From assembly GCA_028695255.1 (NCBI GenBank), contig JAQVJI010000008.1, positions 1 through 36,323 of the forward strand: a DNA stretch of 36,323 nucleotides, given 5' to 3'. Of this stretch, positions 8,396 to 18,515 are shown piece after piece; position 1 is the stretch's first letter; every line of letters starts with the position of its first letter. The translations under genes and the position numbers were made by a program. Under the pieces are notes generated by a model. It worked only from the letters and a program-made list of their open reading frames with translations, was not told the origin of the DNA and ran no database searches. Source of the stretch: Chromatiales bacterium (GTDB lineage: Bacteria; Pseudomonadota; Gammaproteobacteria; Ectothiorhodospirales; Ectothiorhodospiraceae).

Positions 8396-9013
8396 ATGTC
8401 CCATAACGACGAGCGCGTGCGCCGCCTGATCGCCGACGAGGCGGCGCGGATCATCCTGGACGAGGGGCTCGCCGACTACCGCATGGCGAAGCACAAGGCG
8501 GCCGAGCGGCTGAATGCCGCGCAGACGCGCAATCTCCCCAACAATGCCGAGATCGAACAGGCGGTGCTGGATCGCCGGCGGCTGTTCGGCGATCGCGCGG
8601 CGCAGGATCGTCTGCTGGCATTGCGGCACGCGGCCTTGTCGGCGATGCGCCTGTTCGTGGCCTTCGAGCCGCGGCTGGTCGGGCCGGTGCTGAGTGGTGC
8701 GGTGAGCGGACTGCGTCAGCAGGTCGACCTGCATCTGTTCGCCGACACGGTGGAGGAGGTCATGCTGCTGCTCGACGAACGTGGCATCCCGTGGGAGGCG
8801 GGCGAACGTCGCCTGCGTACCGGCGCGCAGTCCCATGCATTTCTGCCCGTGCTCGGCTTTCAGGCCGGTGACGTCACGTTGGAGGCGGTAGTGTTCCCGA
8901 CCAACGGCATCCGTCAGGCGCCCTTGAGCCCGGTCGACGGCCGCCCCATGCAGCGCGCCGACCTGAAGGAGGTCGAGCGGCTGCTGGCGGGAGAGACCGG
9001 CGCTCAGGCGTGA
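8396..9013 (+). CDS. Conserved protein of unknown function, possible degenerate nucleotidyltransferase fold
   Basis: This gene encodes 205 residues with no signal peptide or membrane helix, so it is probably cytoplasmic. The first 75 residues are charged and helical ([29 protein letters not shown]); the middle reads [25 protein letters not shown] (split here only for description: [14 protein letters not shown] then [11 protein letters not shown]). The spacing of Gly-rich turn and hydrophobic-Asp-hydrophobic strand recalls the minimal nucleotidyltransferase fold, but the usual second Asp and the GSxxxGxxxxSDxD pattern are incomplete, so any activity is doubtful. AGGA lies about nine bases before the ATG. 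It starts 30 bases after mrcA and is probably cotranscribed with it, and its last 10 bases overlap the 3' end of convergent hemE. Function unknown. Confidence 0.85.
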   Translation: MSHNDERVRRLIADEAARIILDEGLADYRMAKHKAAERLNAAQTRNLPNNAEIEQAVLDRRRLFGDRAAQDRLLALRHAALSAMRLFVAFEPRLVGPVLSGAVSGLRQQVDLHLFADTVEEVMLLLDERGIPWEAGERRLRTGAQSHAFLPVLGFQAGDVTLEAVVFPTNGIRQAPLSPVDGRPMQRADLKEVERLLAGETGAQA

Positions 9014-10068
9014 TAGGGCCGGCCCAGTTCATGCACCGCGTCGACCAGTGCGGTGACGTGGTCCGGATCGATGTGCTGGTGGATGCCGTGGCCGAGATTG
9101 AACACGTGGCCGGAGCCCTGGCCGTAGTCGGCCAGTACCTTCGCCACCTGGTCGCGGATTCGTTCCGGCCTGGCATACAGCACCGCCGGATCGAGATTGC
9201 CCTGTAGCGCCACACGATCGCCGACGCGGCGGCGCGCGTCACCGATGTTGGTGGTCCAGTCCAGACCGAGCGCGTCGCAGCCGGTGGCGGCCATCTCCTC
9301 CAGCCACTGCCCGCCACCCTTGGTGAACAGGATCACTGGCACGCGCCGGCCCTCGGCCTCGCGCGTCAGGCCGTCGACCACGCGGCCCATGTAGGCGAGC
9401 GAGAACTCGCGGTAGGCCTCGGGCGCGAGTGCGCCGCCCCAGGTGTCGAAGATCATCGCTGCCTGTGCGCCGGCCGCGATCTGCGCATTGAGGTATTGCG
9501 TGACGCTGTCGGCGATCACGCCGAGCAATTTGTGCAACAACGCCGGCTCGTCGTACAGCATGCCCTTGATGTGGGCGAACTCCTTCGAACTGCCACCCTC
9601 CACCATGTAGGTCGCGAGCGTCCACGGGCTGCCGGAGAAGCCGATCAGCGGCACGCGTCCGGCGAGTTCGCGGCGGATCACGCGCACCGCGTCCATCACG
9701 TATTTCAGTTCACCCTCGGGGTCAGGCACGCCGAGACGGTCGATGTCGGCGGCGGAACGTATCGCCTGCTGGAAACGCGGCCCCTCGCCTTCCTCGAAAT
9801 ACAGACCCAGGCCCATCGCGTCCGGCACGGTGAGAATGTCGGAAAACAGGATCGCGGCGTCGAGCGCGAAACGTTCGAGCGGTTGCAGCGTCACCTCGCA
9901 GGCCAGTTCCGGCGATTTGCACAGATCCATGAAGCTGCCGGCGCGCGCGCGGGTGGCGCGGTACTCGGGCAGGTAGCGGCCGGCCTGACGCATGACCCAG
10001 ATCGGCGTGGTGTCCACGGGTTCGCGCAGCAGGGCGCGCAGAAAGCGGTCGTTCTTGAGCGTCGTCAT
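9004..10068 (-). CDS. hemE: Uroporphyrinogen III decarboxylase
   Basis: This 354-residue cytoplasmic enzyme converts uroporphyrinogen III to coproporphyrinogen III in heme synthesis by four decarboxylations. The signature [11 protein letters not shown] spans residues 27-37. The catalytic pocket residues known from the family are visible: Arg27 and Arg31, Asp77 in FSDIL, Tyr154 in TYMVEGGSS and His327 in NLGHGI. AAAGG lies about six bases upstream of the ATG. It follows gltD by 56 bases on the same strand, a gltD-hemE adjacency also seen in Pseudomonas. Heme demand by the cbb3 cytochromes nearby is met by this pathway, though that is no evidence of co-regulation. Confidence 0.97.
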   Translation of the reverse strand: MTTLKNDRFLRALLREPVDTTPIWVMRQAGRYLPEYRATRARAGSFMDLCKSPELACEVTLQPLERFALDAAILFSDILTVPDAMGLGLYFEEGEGPRFQQAIRSAADIDRLGVPDPEGELKYVMDAVRVIRRELAGRVPLIGFSGSPWTLATYMVEGGSSKEFAHIKGMLYDEPALLHKLLGVIADSVTQYLNAQIAAGAQAAMIFDTWGGALAPEAYREFSLAYMGRVVDGLTREAEGRRVPVILFTKGGGQWLEEMAATGCDALGLDWTTNIGDARRRVGDRVALQGNLDPAVLYARPERIRDQVAKVLADYGQGSGHVFNLGHGIHQHIDPDHVTALVDAVHELGRPYHA

Positions 10069-10124
10069 GAATTGCCTTTGGTGGTGCCGCGTCGCGGCTT
10101 GTTATGTATGAATGATGGACGGTC

Positions 10125-11531
<1,407 letters not shown>

Positions 11532-11608
11532 TCACCTGCGACGCGGATCGATGCGGATCAGCATGGGCGGGGCGGCGCCGGCGCGCAACCCCATGGGGCG
11601 GGCGTGAT

Positions 11609-12073
11609 TCAGGCCGACAGGCGCTGTTTGACGCGGGCACTGACCGCGCCCATGTCGGCGCGGCCCTGGATCAGCGGGCGCAGGATGTTCATCACCTTGC
11701 CCATGTCCTTGAGCGCCGTGGCGCCGGACTCGCGCACCGCCTCGTCGATCAGGGTGGCGATCGCGTCGTCGGTCAGTGGTTCCGGCATGTAATGCTGGAT
11801 CACCGCGACCTCCGCCCGTTCCTTGGCGGCGAGGTCCTCGCGGGCTGCATTTTCGAACTGCGAAATGGATTCGCGCCGCTGCTTGATCATCTTGTCCAGC
11901 ACCGCCAGCACCTTTTCGTCGTCCATCTCGGTGCGGGTGTCGACCTCGACCTGCTTGATCGCGGCCAGGATCAGACGGATGGTGCCGAGTCGTTCCTTGT
12001 CGCCCGCGCGCATGGCGGTCTTCATGTCCTCGGTGATGCGGGACTTGAGACCGGTGGGCATGTCGGCGGGCAC
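11609..12073 (-). CDS. yqeY: GatB/YqeY domain protein
   Basis: This 154-residue helical protein is of the YqeY family, related to the C-terminal tRNA-binding part of GatB of the amidotransferase. Visible family features are GLKSRITEDMKTAMRAGDK at the start, the charged helix MIKQRRESISQFENAAREDL, and the C-terminal QGRADMGAVSARVKQRL. The GTG at 12071-12073 has AGGA eight bases upstream, so I prefer it over the ATG at 12059-12061, which lies 20 bases from that site. It follows rpsU by 17 bases, the common rpsU-yqeY pair. Its precise role is unknown in this family. Confidence 0.93.
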   Translation of the reverse strand: MPADMPTGLKSRITEDMKTAMRAGDKERLGTIRLILAAIKQVEVDTRTEMDDEKVLAVLDKMIKQRRESISQFENAAREDLAAKERAEVAVIQHYMPEPLTDDAIATLIDEAVRESGATALKDMGKVMNILRPLIQGRADMGAVSARVKQRLSA

Positions 12074-12090
12074 GACGGCGATCCTGAGGA

Positions 12091-12306
12091 TCAGTACAGA
12101 CGTTCGCGGCGGGTGATGTCGCGCGAGGAGCGTTTGATCTGGCGCTTCACCGCGGCGGCGGCCTTGCGCTTGCGGATCTCGGTGGGTTTTTCGTAGAACT
12201 CGCGGCGACGGACCTCGGTCAGAACACCGGCCTTCTCACAGGTGCGCTTGAAGCGGCGCAGGGCGACCTCGAAGGGCTCGTTCTCTTTCACACGTACGTG
12301 GGGCAT
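12091..12306 (-). CDS. rpsU: 30S ribosomal protein S21
   Basis: This 71-residue basic protein of the small ribosomal subunit begins [20 protein letters not shown] and contains [19 protein letters not shown], both characteristic of S21. S21 contributes to initiation on mRNAs near the anti-Shine-Dalgarno region of 16S rRNA. A GGTGAT ribosome binding site precedes the ATG by a few bases. Divergence from tsaD is the standard gammaproteobacterial arrangement. The usual downstream dnaG and rpoD of the macromolecular synthesis operon are missing after yqeY. Confidence 0.98.
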   Translation of the reverse strand: MPHVRVKENEPFEVALRRFKRTCEKAGVLTEVRRREFYEKPTEIRKRKAAAAVKRQIKRSSRDITRRERLY

Positions 12307-12398
12307 GCAATATCACCATTCCTGAAGTGGTTTGAGTCCAGCCGGACCAGCGGTCGATACCCAAGGGTCAACGTCCAGGGGCCGGCAAAGAACCGCAA

Positions 12399-12426
12399 AT
12401 TATAGTGACGCGCCCTTAAAATGCAA
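12399..12426 (-). promoter_or_regulatory. Putative sigma70 promoter of rpsU-yqeY
   Basis: The minus strand has a perfect TATAAT (12399-12404) 16 bases after TTGCAT (12421-12426), a weak -35. Predicted transcription begins about 85 bases before rpsU. On the opposite strand TAAAAT (12417-12422) could be the -10 of divergent tsaD, in which case the two promoters would overlap; no good -35 was found for that one. Confidence 0.55.
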
Positions 12427-12474
12427 AAATAAATGCAATCCCCTCCTCTCGCCCCAACCCAGACGACCCGATCC

Positions 12475-13509
12475 ATGCGCGTACTCGCCATCGAAACCTC
12501 CTGCGACGAGACCGGCGTCGCCATTCACGACCTGGGGCGCGGCCTGCTCGCGCACGCCGTGTTCAGTCAGGTCGAGCTGCATGCCGTCTACGGCGGCGTG
12601 GTGCCGGAACTGGCCTCGCGCGACCATATCCGCCGCCTGCTCCCGCTGCTGCGGCAAGTCATGACCGAGGCGGATACCCGGCCGGCCGATCTCGATGGCG
12701 TGGCCTACACCGCCGGGCCGGGCCTCTTGGGTGCGCTGCTGGTCGGCGCCGCCGTGGCGCGCAGTCTGGCCTGGGGCTGGGGTCTGCCTGCGATCCCGGT
12801 GCATCACATGGAAGGGCATCTGCTGGCGCCGCTGCTGGAACCCGATCCGCCGCCGTTCCCGTTCCTTGCATTGCTGGTTTCGGGCGGTCACACCATGCTG
12901 GTGGACGTGCAGGGCATCGGCCGCTACACCATCCTCGGCGAGAGCGTGGACGACGCCGCCGGCGAGGCCTTCGACAAGACCGCCAAGCTGCTCGGCCTGC
13001 CGTATCCGGGCGGACCGGAACTGGCGCGGCTGGCCGAACGCGGCGTACCGGGGCGGCTGCGTTTCCCGCGTCCGATGACCGACCGGCCGGGACTCGACTT
13101 CAGTTTCTCCGGTCTCAAGACGGCGGCGCTCACGGCGCTGCGTGCGGTCGAGGGCAGTGATCAGGAGCGTGCCGACATCGCGCGGGCCTTCGAGGAGGCG
13201 GTGGTGGAAACGCTGGCGATCAAGAGCCGGCGCGCGCTGGAGCAGACCGGGCTGCCGCGTCTGGTGGTGGCCGGCGGCGTCGGCGCCAACCGGCGCCTGC
13301 GCGAGCGGCTGGCGGAGACGGCGGCCGGGCTCGGCGCGTCGGTGCATTATCCGCGCATCGAGTTCTGTACCGACAACGGCGCCATGATCGCGTTGGCAGG
13401 TGCGTTGCGCTTGGCCGGTTCGGGTGGCGATGTGGCCGACCTGGCGATCCGCGCCCGTGCGCGCTGGCCGATCACCGAGCTGGTGCCGGCGGGGCGTTCG
13501 GCAGGTTGA
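12475..13509 (+). CDS. tsaD: tRNA N6-adenosine threonylcarbamoyltransferase
   Basis: This 344-residue ASKHA-fold enzyme, with TsaB and TsaE, transfers the threonylcarbamoyl group from TC-AMP to A37 of tRNAs reading ANN codons. Visible motifs: [11 protein letters not shown] near the N-terminus, the metal ligands His111 and His115 in [38 protein letters not shown] and the C-terminal CTDNGAMIA with the third metal ligand Asp. The ATG at 12475 gives the conserved start [14 protein letters not shown]; the open frame to 12433 is an unneeded extension. It is divergent from rpsU and convergent with plsY, the usual neighbourhood. Confidence 0.97.
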   Translation: MRVLAIETSCDETGVAIHDLGRGLLAHAVFSQVELHAVYGGVVPELASRDHIRRLLPLLRQVMTEADTRPADLDGVAYTAGPGLLGALLVGAAVARSLAWGWGLPAIPVHHMEGHLLAPLLEPDPPPFPFLALLVSGGHTMLVDVQGIGRYTILGESVDDAAGEAFDKTAKLLGLPYPGGPELARLAERGVPGRLRFPRPMTDRPGLDFSFSGLKTAALTALRAVEGSDQERADIARAFEEAVVETLAIKSRRALEQTGLPRLVVAGGVGANRRLRERLAETAAGLGASVHYPRIEFCTDNGAMIALAGALRLAGSGGDVADLAIRARARWPITELVPAGRSAG

Positions 13510-13562
13510 GCGTAAGCGCTACTGACGCTTGGGCGGTCGTTCGGGCGACGCGACAACTCGCG

Positions 13563-14153
13563 TTATTTCGCCCCGATGCGCGTTTCGGTGCCATCGCGCA
13601 GCTTGGCGATGTTGCTGCGGTGACGCCAGAAGACCAGCAGCGTCATCGCGACCGCGGCGGCGCCGAGCCAGGGCGAGCGGGTCAGGACGTACACGTAGAA
13701 CGGCGCGGCGAGCGCGGCGCTGAGCGCCGACAGCGAGGAGATGCGGCTGATCGCGGCGACGACGAGCCAGGTCGCGAGTGCCAGCAGGCCGGCGGCCCAG
13801 TGGATGCCGAGCAGTACGCCGAGCGCGGTGGCGACGCCCTTGCCGCCCTTGAAGCGGTGGTAGACCGGGTACAGGTGACCGAGGAATGCCGCCAGCGCGA
13901 CGGTCGCGAGCCAGCCGTCGGACAGGCCGAGCGCCTGCGCGACGAGCATCGGCAGCAGACCCTTGAGCAGATCGCCGATCAGCGTGACGATGGCGGCCTT
14001 CTTGCCGCCCAGGCGCAGCACGTTGGTGGCGCCCGGATTGCCGGAGCCGTGACCGCGCGGGTCCGGAAGGCCCATCAGTCGGCAGGTTACAATCGCGGTG
14101 GAAACCGACCCCAACAGATAGGCTGCAATGACGACGAAAGGTTCGAGAGGCAT
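13563..14153 (-). CDS. plsY: Glycerol-3-phosphate acyltransferase PlsY
   Basis: This 196-residue polytopic inner-membrane enzyme uses acyl-phosphate to acylate glycerol-3-phosphate, the first step of phospholipid synthesis in the PlsX/PlsY route. The conserved motifs are present: GSGNPGATNVLR (36-47) after the first helix, LGHLYPVYHRFKGGKGVATALG, and a late cytoplasmic WRHRSNIAKLRDGTE. Several hydrophobic helices fill the rest. The ATG at 14151-14153 starts the first helix directly (MPLEPFVVIAAYLLGS) and matches family starts; the longer form to 14195 adds an unlikely leader. It is convergent with tsaD across 53 bases. folB, which often follows, is not present. Confidence 0.96.
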   Translation of the reverse strand: MPLEPFVVIAAYLLGSVSTAIVTCRLMGLPDPRGHGSGNPGATNVLRLGGKKAAIVTLIGDLLKGLLPMLVAQALGLSDGWLATVALAAFLGHLYPVYHRFKGGKGVATALGVLLGIHWAAGLLALATWLVVAAISRISSLSALSAALAAPFYVYVLTRSPWLGAAAVAMTLLVFWRHRSNIAKLRDGTETRIGAK

Positions 14154-14231
14154 GGTGTATGCGCGCGGCGCGATGGCAGGAAGAGCGGCGCACATGATAG
14201 CCGAGAACGTCGTTGCGCTGCCGCTACGCGC

Positions 14232-15011
14232 ATGAATGCGTCTTCACCACTCCATAAGCGGGTCGTCGGTTTCGGTCCGGACCTGGTGCTGCTGCATGGC
14301 TGGGGCTTGCAGGGTGCCGTATGGGACCCGCTGCTGCCGGCCCTGTCCGAGCATCGGCGCGTCAGCGTGATCGACCTGCCGGGGCATGGCCACAGCCGCG
14401 ACGTGCCGCTCGACCAGCCGCCCGAGCAGGCACTGGCCGCGCTCGCCGCGTCGCTGCCGCAGGCGCCGGTCGACCTGATCGGCTGGTCGCTCGGCGGCAT
14501 GCTGGCCCTGGCGTTGGCGGCGGCACATCCCGAACGCGTGCGGCGGTTGGTGATGGTCGCCGCGCTGCCGCGCTTCGTGCAGGGGCCGGGCTGGCCGCAG
14601 GCGATGTCACCCGAGTTGCTGGAACAGTTCGCGGCGGTGCTGGCTGACGGCTACAAGGCCACGCTCACGCGCTTTCTGGCACTCCAGTTTCACGGCGTCG
14701 AAGGCGCGGCCGAGAAGGTGCGCGGCCTGCGCGACCGCCTGCTGGAGCCGGCGCCCGATCCGGATGCGCTGCGCGGTGGACTATCGTTGCTGACGGCGCT
14801 CGACCTGCGCGACACGCTGCGCGACCTGCCGCTGCCGGTGTCGGCCATCTTCGGTCAGCGCGACATGCTGGTGCCGGCCGCCGCCGCCGCTATCCTCGCC
14901 GACCTGCGTCCCGGCCTGCGCACGACGGTGCTGGAAGGCGCCGGTCACGCGCCGTTCCTGTCGCATCCGCAGGCCTTTCTGCACACGCTCGAATCGCACC
15001 TCGATGACTGA
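14232..15011 (+). CDS. bioH: Pimeloyl-ACP methyl ester carboxylesterase BioH
   Basis: This 259-residue alpha/beta hydrolase cleaves the methyl ester of pimeloyl-ACP, ending the disguised fatty-acid phase of biotin synthesis. The nucleophile elbow GWSLGG places Ser86; Asp211 in FGQRDMLVP and His239 in GAGHAPFLSHP complete the triad; LLHGWG with Trp24 is the oxyanion region. The ATG at 14232 gives MNASSPLHK; the open frame extends 5' to 13506 but there overlaps plsY and is a shadow. The last eight bases overlap bioC, which supports BioH over other hydrolases. Confidence 0.94.
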   Translation: MNASSPLHKRVVGFGPDLVLLHGWGLQGAVWDPLLPALSEHRRVSVIDLPGHGHSRDVPLDQPPEQALAALAASLPQAPVDLIGWSLGGMLALALAAAHPERVRRLVMVAALPRFVQGPGWPQAMSPELLEQFAAVLADGYKATLTRFLALQFHGVEGAAEKVRGLRDRLLEPAPDPDALRGGLSLLTALDLRDTLRDLPLPVSAIFGQRDMLVPAAAAAILADLRPGLRTTVLEGAGHAPFLSHPQAFLHTLESHLDD

Positions 15012-15876
15012 CGACGCCTACGCCCTCGACAAGCGCCGTCTGCGCGTGGCCTTCGCGCGCGCCACCGGCAGCTACGACGAATCCGCGGTGTTGCAGGCCG
15101 AGATCGGCCGGCGCCTGCTGGAGCGTCTCGATTACGTGCATCTCGATCCGCGGCGCGTGCTGGATGCGGGCGCGGGCACCGGCCGCGGCAGCCGCGCCCT
15201 GCGCGAGCGTTATCGTCGTGCGGAGATCGTTGCGCTCGACATTGCACAGGCCATGCTGTGTGAGCTGCGCCGTCGGAGCGGCGGCTGGCGCGAGCGCTTT
15301 CGCCGGACGCCCGCGGTCTGTGCCGACGTCGAGCGCCTGCCGCTCGCCGACGGCTGCATCGACCTCATACATTCCAACGTCGCCCTGCAATGGAGCATGT
15401 CGCTGGACGCGGTGTTCGGCGAATTCCGTCGCGTGCTGGCGCCGGGCGGCCTGCTGATGTTCACCACTTTCGGTCCCGATACGCTCAGGGAACTGCGCGC
15501 GGCCTGGGCCGAGGTCGACGATCGCGTGCACGTGCACGCCTTTGCCGACATGCATGACATCGGTGATGCACTGCTGCGGGCGGGGTTTTCCGATCCGGTC
15601 GTCGATCGCGAGGACATCGTCCTCACCTACGGCGACGTGAAGACCCTGATGCAGGACCTGCGGCAGATCGGCGCCACCAACGCCGCCGTCGGCCGCGGTC
15701 GCGGACTGATGACGCCGCGTCGTCTGCGTGCGCTTGAGCAGGCATATGCGCGCCGTCGTGACCGCGATGGTCGGTTGCCCGCGACCTACGAGGTGATCTA
15801 CGGACATGCCTGGTGTCCGCAGCCGATGAGCGTGAACGCTCGGCCGGTGATACCGATACGCCCCGTGTCTGGATGA
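15004..15876 (+). CDS. bioC: Malonyl-ACP O-methyltransferase BioC
   Basis: This 290-residue SAM-dependent methyltransferase methylates malonyl-ACP so that fatty-acid enzymes can extend it towards pimelate. SAM motif I is VLDAGAGTGRGS (52-63), followed by the acidic end of strand 2 in IVALDIAQAML, and LIHSNVALQW plus the post-motif LAPGGLLMFTTFG typical of BioC. The N-terminal RVAFARATGSYDE is also characteristic. Translation is coupled to bioH by an 8-base overlap. The remaining biotin genes (bioB, F, A, D) are not in the window; the next gene is ccoN. Confidence 0.93.
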   Translation: MTDDAYALDKRRLRVAFARATGSYDESAVLQAEIGRRLLERLDYVHLDPRRVLDAGAGTGRGSRALRERYRRAEIVALDIAQAMLCELRRRSGGWRERFRRTPAVCADVERLPLADGCIDLIHSNVALQWSMSLDAVFGEFRRVLAPGGLLMFTTFGPDTLRELRAAWAEVDDRVHVHAFADMHDIGDALLRAGFSDPVVDREDIVLTYGDVKTLMQDLRQIGATNAAVGRGRGLMTPRRLRALEQAYARRRDRDGRLPATYEVIYGHAWCPQPMSVNARPVIPIRPVSG

Positions 15877-15924
15877 CGTTCGGCGTACGGTTTTTTCGCC
15901 GCATTACCTGCCCTGACGCAGCGG

Positions 15925-15953
15925 TTTTTATTTCGCCGTCGATGCTGTATCCT
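15925..15953 (+). promoter_or_regulatory. Weak candidate promoter upstream of ccoNOQP
   Basis: TTTTTA (15925-15930) and TATCCT (15948-15953) are 17 bases apart in the 164-base gap between bioC and ccoN. Both match the consensus poorly. I looked for an FNR/ANR box (TTGAT-N4-ATCAA), the usual oxygen control for cbb3 operons, and saw none in this gap, so control of this locus is unexplained. Confidence 0.25.
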
Positions 15954-16040
15954 GCGCGCCCTTCGCACCGGCACGTCTCCTAATGGACTTTTCGGGTTCA
16001 AAAGTACGGCCCGTCCCGCACAGGCAATTCAGGTGAGGCA

Positions 16041-17498
16041 ATGGCAAACGCAGCGACAATGACCGCGCACGGCGGGCAGCAGTACAACTACGACATCGTC
16101 AAGAAGTTCTCCATCATGGCCCTGGTCTGGGGCGTCGTCGGCATGAGCGTCGGCGTCATGATCGCCTCGCAGCTCGCGTGGCCGGTGCTGAACTTCGACA
16201 TCCCGGAAATCACCTTCGGCCGCCTGCGCCCGGTGCACACCACGCTGGTGATCTTCGGTTTCGGCGGCAACGCCCTGTTCGCGACCTCCTACTACGTCGT
16301 GCAGCGTACCTGCCAGGTGCGCCTGTACAGCGATGCGCTCGCCAGCTTCACCTTCTGGGGCTGGAATCTGGCCGGCGTGCTGGGCGTCGTGACCTACATG
16401 ATGGGCTACACCCAGGGCCGCGAATACGCCGAATTCACCTGGCCGATCGACATCCTGATCGCGGTCGTGTGGGTGGTGTATTTCTGGGTCTTCGTGCAGA
16501 CCCTGGTGCGCCGCAACCAGCCGCACATCTACGTCGCCAACTGGTTCTACATCGCCTTCATTCTCGCCACCGCGCTGCTGCACATCTTCAACAACCTGGC
16601 GGTGCCGGTCAGCCTGTTCGGCCTGGAATCCTACAGCATGTTCTCCGGCGCGCAGGATGCGATGACCCAGTGGTGGTACGGCCACAACGCGGTGGGCTTC
16701 TTCCTGACCGCCGCCTTCCTCGGCATGATGTACTACTTCGTGCCCAAGCAGGCCGGCCGCCCGATCTACTCCTACCGCCTGTCCATCGTGCATTTCTGGG
16801 CGCTGATCTTCCTCTACATGTGGGTCGGCACGCACCACCTGCACTGGACCGCGATCCCCGACTGGACCTCGACGCTGGCGGCGACCTTCTCCATCCTGCT
16901 GCTGATGCCGTCCTGGGGCGGCATGATCAACGGCGTGATGACCCTGTCGGGCGCCTGGGACAAGCTGCGTTCCGACCCGATCATGCTGTTCATGATCACC
17001 TCGCTGTCGTTCTACGGCATGTCGACCTTCGAGGGACCGATGATGTCGCTCAAGAGCGTCAACGCGCTGTCGCACTACACCGACTGGACCGTCGGCCACG
17101 TGCATTCGGGCGCGCTCGGCTGGGTGGCGATGATCTCCTTCGGCGCGCTGTATCACCTGATCCCGCGCCTGTGGAACACGACCCTGTACAGCCTGCGTCT
17201 GGTGTACGTCCACTTCTTCCTCGCCACCGTCGGCATCGTGCTGTACATCACCGCGCTGTGGGTCGCCGGGATCGGCCAGGGCCTGATGCTGCGGGCCTTC
17301 GACGAGTACGGCAATCTCGCCTACTCCTTCATCGAGTCGGTGGTATTCCTGCACAAGCCGTACGTGGTGCGCGCCATCGGCGGCGGCTTCTTCGTCGCCG
17401 GCATCCTGGTGATGGCCTTCAACACCTACATGACCATTTCCCGGGCCAAGCGCGAGGCTGCACAGCCGGCCGCCGTCGCCCATGCGGCCAGCGCCTGA
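16041..17498 (+). CDS. ccoN: Cytochrome cbb3 oxidase subunit I (CcoN)
   Basis: This 485-residue catalytic subunit of the high-affinity cbb3 oxidase reduces oxygen to water and pumps protons in the inner membrane. All expected heme and copper ligands are visible by alignment to the family: low-spin heme b His66 (RPVHTT) and His355, high-spin heme b3 His353 ([11 protein letters not shown]), CuB His215 (WWYGHNAV), His265 and His266 (THHLHW), and the cross-linked Tyr259 in helix VII. About twelve hydrophobic helices are present. GGTGAGG lies just before the ATG. First gene of ccoNOQP-GHIS. Confidence 0.98.
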   Translation: MANAATMTAHGGQQYNYDIVKKFSIMALVWGVVGMSVGVMIASQLAWPVLNFDIPEITFGRLRPVHTTLVIFGFGGNALFATSYYVVQRTCQVRLYSDALASFTFWGWNLAGVLGVVTYMMGYTQGREYAEFTWPIDILIAVVWVVYFWVFVQTLVRRNQPHIYVANWFYIAFILATALLHIFNNLAVPVSLFGLESYSMFSGAQDAMTQWWYGHNAVGFFLTAAFLGMMYYFVPKQAGRPIYSYRLSIVHFWALIFLYMWVGTHHLHWTAIPDWTSTLAATFSILLLMPSWGGMINGVMTLSGAWDKLRSDPIMLFMITSLSFYGMSTFEGPMMSLKSVNALSHYTDWTVGHVHSGALGWVAMISFGALYHLIPRLWNTTLYSLRLVYVHFFLATVGIVLYITALWVAGIGQGLMLRAFDEYGNLAYSFIESVVFLHKPYVVRAIGGGFFVAGILVMAFNTYMTISRAKREAAQPAAVAHAASA

Positions 17499-17516
17499 TC
17501 GAGGGAGTTCACGACC

Positions 17517-18254
17517 ATGATGAAGCACGAAACCATCGAGACCAACAGCGGCCTGCTGATCATCCTGACGCTGGCGGTGATCAGCATCGGCGGCCTGGTG
17601 GAGATCGTCCCGCTGTTCTACATCGACGGCACGGTCGAGGAAGTGGAGGGCGTGCGCCCCTACAGCCCGCTCGAACTGCGCGGCCGCGACATCTACGTCC
17701 GCGAGGGCTGCTACACCTGCCATTCGCAGATGATCCGCCCGTTCCGCGACGAGTATCTGCGCTACGGCCACTACTCGCTGGCGGCCGAGTCGCAGTACGA
17801 CCATCCGTTCCAGTGGGGCTCCAAGCGCACTGGTCCGGACCTGGCGCGCGTCGGCGGCAAGTACTCCAACGATTGGCACGTCCAGCATCTGGTCGCGCCG
17901 CGTTCGGTGGTGCCGGAATCGATCATGCCGAACTACCCCTGGCTGCTCGACAACGAACTGCAATATGCCGATGTCGAGGCGCGCATGAAGGCCCTCAAAC
18001 GCGTCGGCGTGCCGTACTCCGAGACGGTGGAGGAGTATCGGGCCAACGTCGAGAAATTCGGCGAGGACGTCGCACGCACGCTCGACATCGGTCGTGCGCG
18101 CGAGAATCTCGTTGCGCAGGCGCAGGCCGGCAACTTCGACGGCAACGGCGCGCGCCTCTCCGAGATGGACGCCGTCGTGGCCTATCTCCAGGTGCTCGGC
18201 ACGATGGTGGACTTCGGTCAGTACGACGAAGGGCACTTCGCCCAGTTCCGTTGA
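17517..18254 (+). CDS. ccoO: Cytochrome cbb3 oxidase mono-heme subunit II (CcoO)
   Basis: This 245-residue membrane-anchored c-type cytochrome passes electrons from CcoP to CcoN. It has an N-terminal anchor helix (about 11-34), the heme c site CYTCH (Cys65, Cys68, His69) and the distal ligand Met137 in [14 protein letters not shown] precedes the ATG (17517; a second in-frame ATG follows immediately). It is 18 bases after ccoN. Length and motifs such as [16 protein letters not shown] match the family closely. Confidence 0.97.
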   Translation: MMKHETIETNSGLLIILTLAVISIGGLVEIVPLFYIDGTVEEVEGVRPYSPLELRGRDIYVREGCYTCHSQMIRPFRDEYLRYGHYSLAAESQYDHPFQWGSKRTGPDLARVGGKYSNDWHVQHLVAPRSVVPESIMPNYPWLLDNELQYADVEARMKALKRVGVPYSETVEEYRANVEKFGEDVARTLDIGRARENLVAQAQAGNFDGNGARLSEMDAVVAYLQVLGTMVDFGQYDEGHFAQFR

Positions 18255-18282
18255 TGCCCGCCGATCCGACGACGCGAGACGC

Positions 18283-18498
18283 ATGATGGATTTCTGGCAG
18301 GCCATCGCCACGGGAAACACCAGGACCTGGCTGTTGCTGGTGTTCTTCGCCACCTTCGTAGGGATCCTGATCTACGTCTTCGGCGGCAAGAAGCGGTCGG
18401 CGCGGCTCGAATCGTACAAACACATTCCTTTCCAGGACGATCCGTCGGCGGATGACGATCGGGACCAGCCCGACGCCGACCGGCGTAACGACGATTAA
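18283..18498 (+). CDS. ccoQ: Cytochrome cbb3 oxidase small subunit CcoQ
   Basis: This gene encodes 71 residues with one membrane helix (about 15-34: WLLLVFFATFVGILIYVF) and a basic then very acidic cytoplasmic tail. This size and topology, plus position between ccoO and ccoP, identify CcoQ, which stabilises the oxidase. Two adjacent ATG codons (18283 and 18286) are possible starts and no strong ribosome binding site separates them. Sequence conservation in this family is low, so the call rests largely on context. The tail is longer than in many CcoQ proteins. Confidence 0.9.
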   Translation: MMDFWQAIATGNTRTWLLLVFFATFVGILIYVFGGKKRSARLESYKHIPFQDDPSADDDRDQPDADRRNDD

Positions 18499-18515
18499 AC
18501 AGAAGACGGTCAAAC

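Noticed and set aside
6125-8836. 903-codon minus-strand frame opposite mrcA
   Set aside because: It lies antisense to a PBP1a gene with all catalytic motifs; composition is typical of antisense frames in high-GC DNA.
13506-14231. 5' extension of the bioH frame
   Set aside because: It runs antisense through plsY and lacks hydrolase sequence; BioH similarity begins at the ATG at 14232.
15860-15896. T6 run after bioC as an intrinsic terminator
   Set aside because: Only a four-base stem with a long loop precedes the T-run; too weak to support a terminator call.
16029-18353. 774-codon open frame on the minus strand opposite ccoN and ccoO
   Set aside because: It is His/Asp/Arg-rich shadow translation of a high-GC gene pair with clear function on the plus strand; no ribosome site or recognisable domain.
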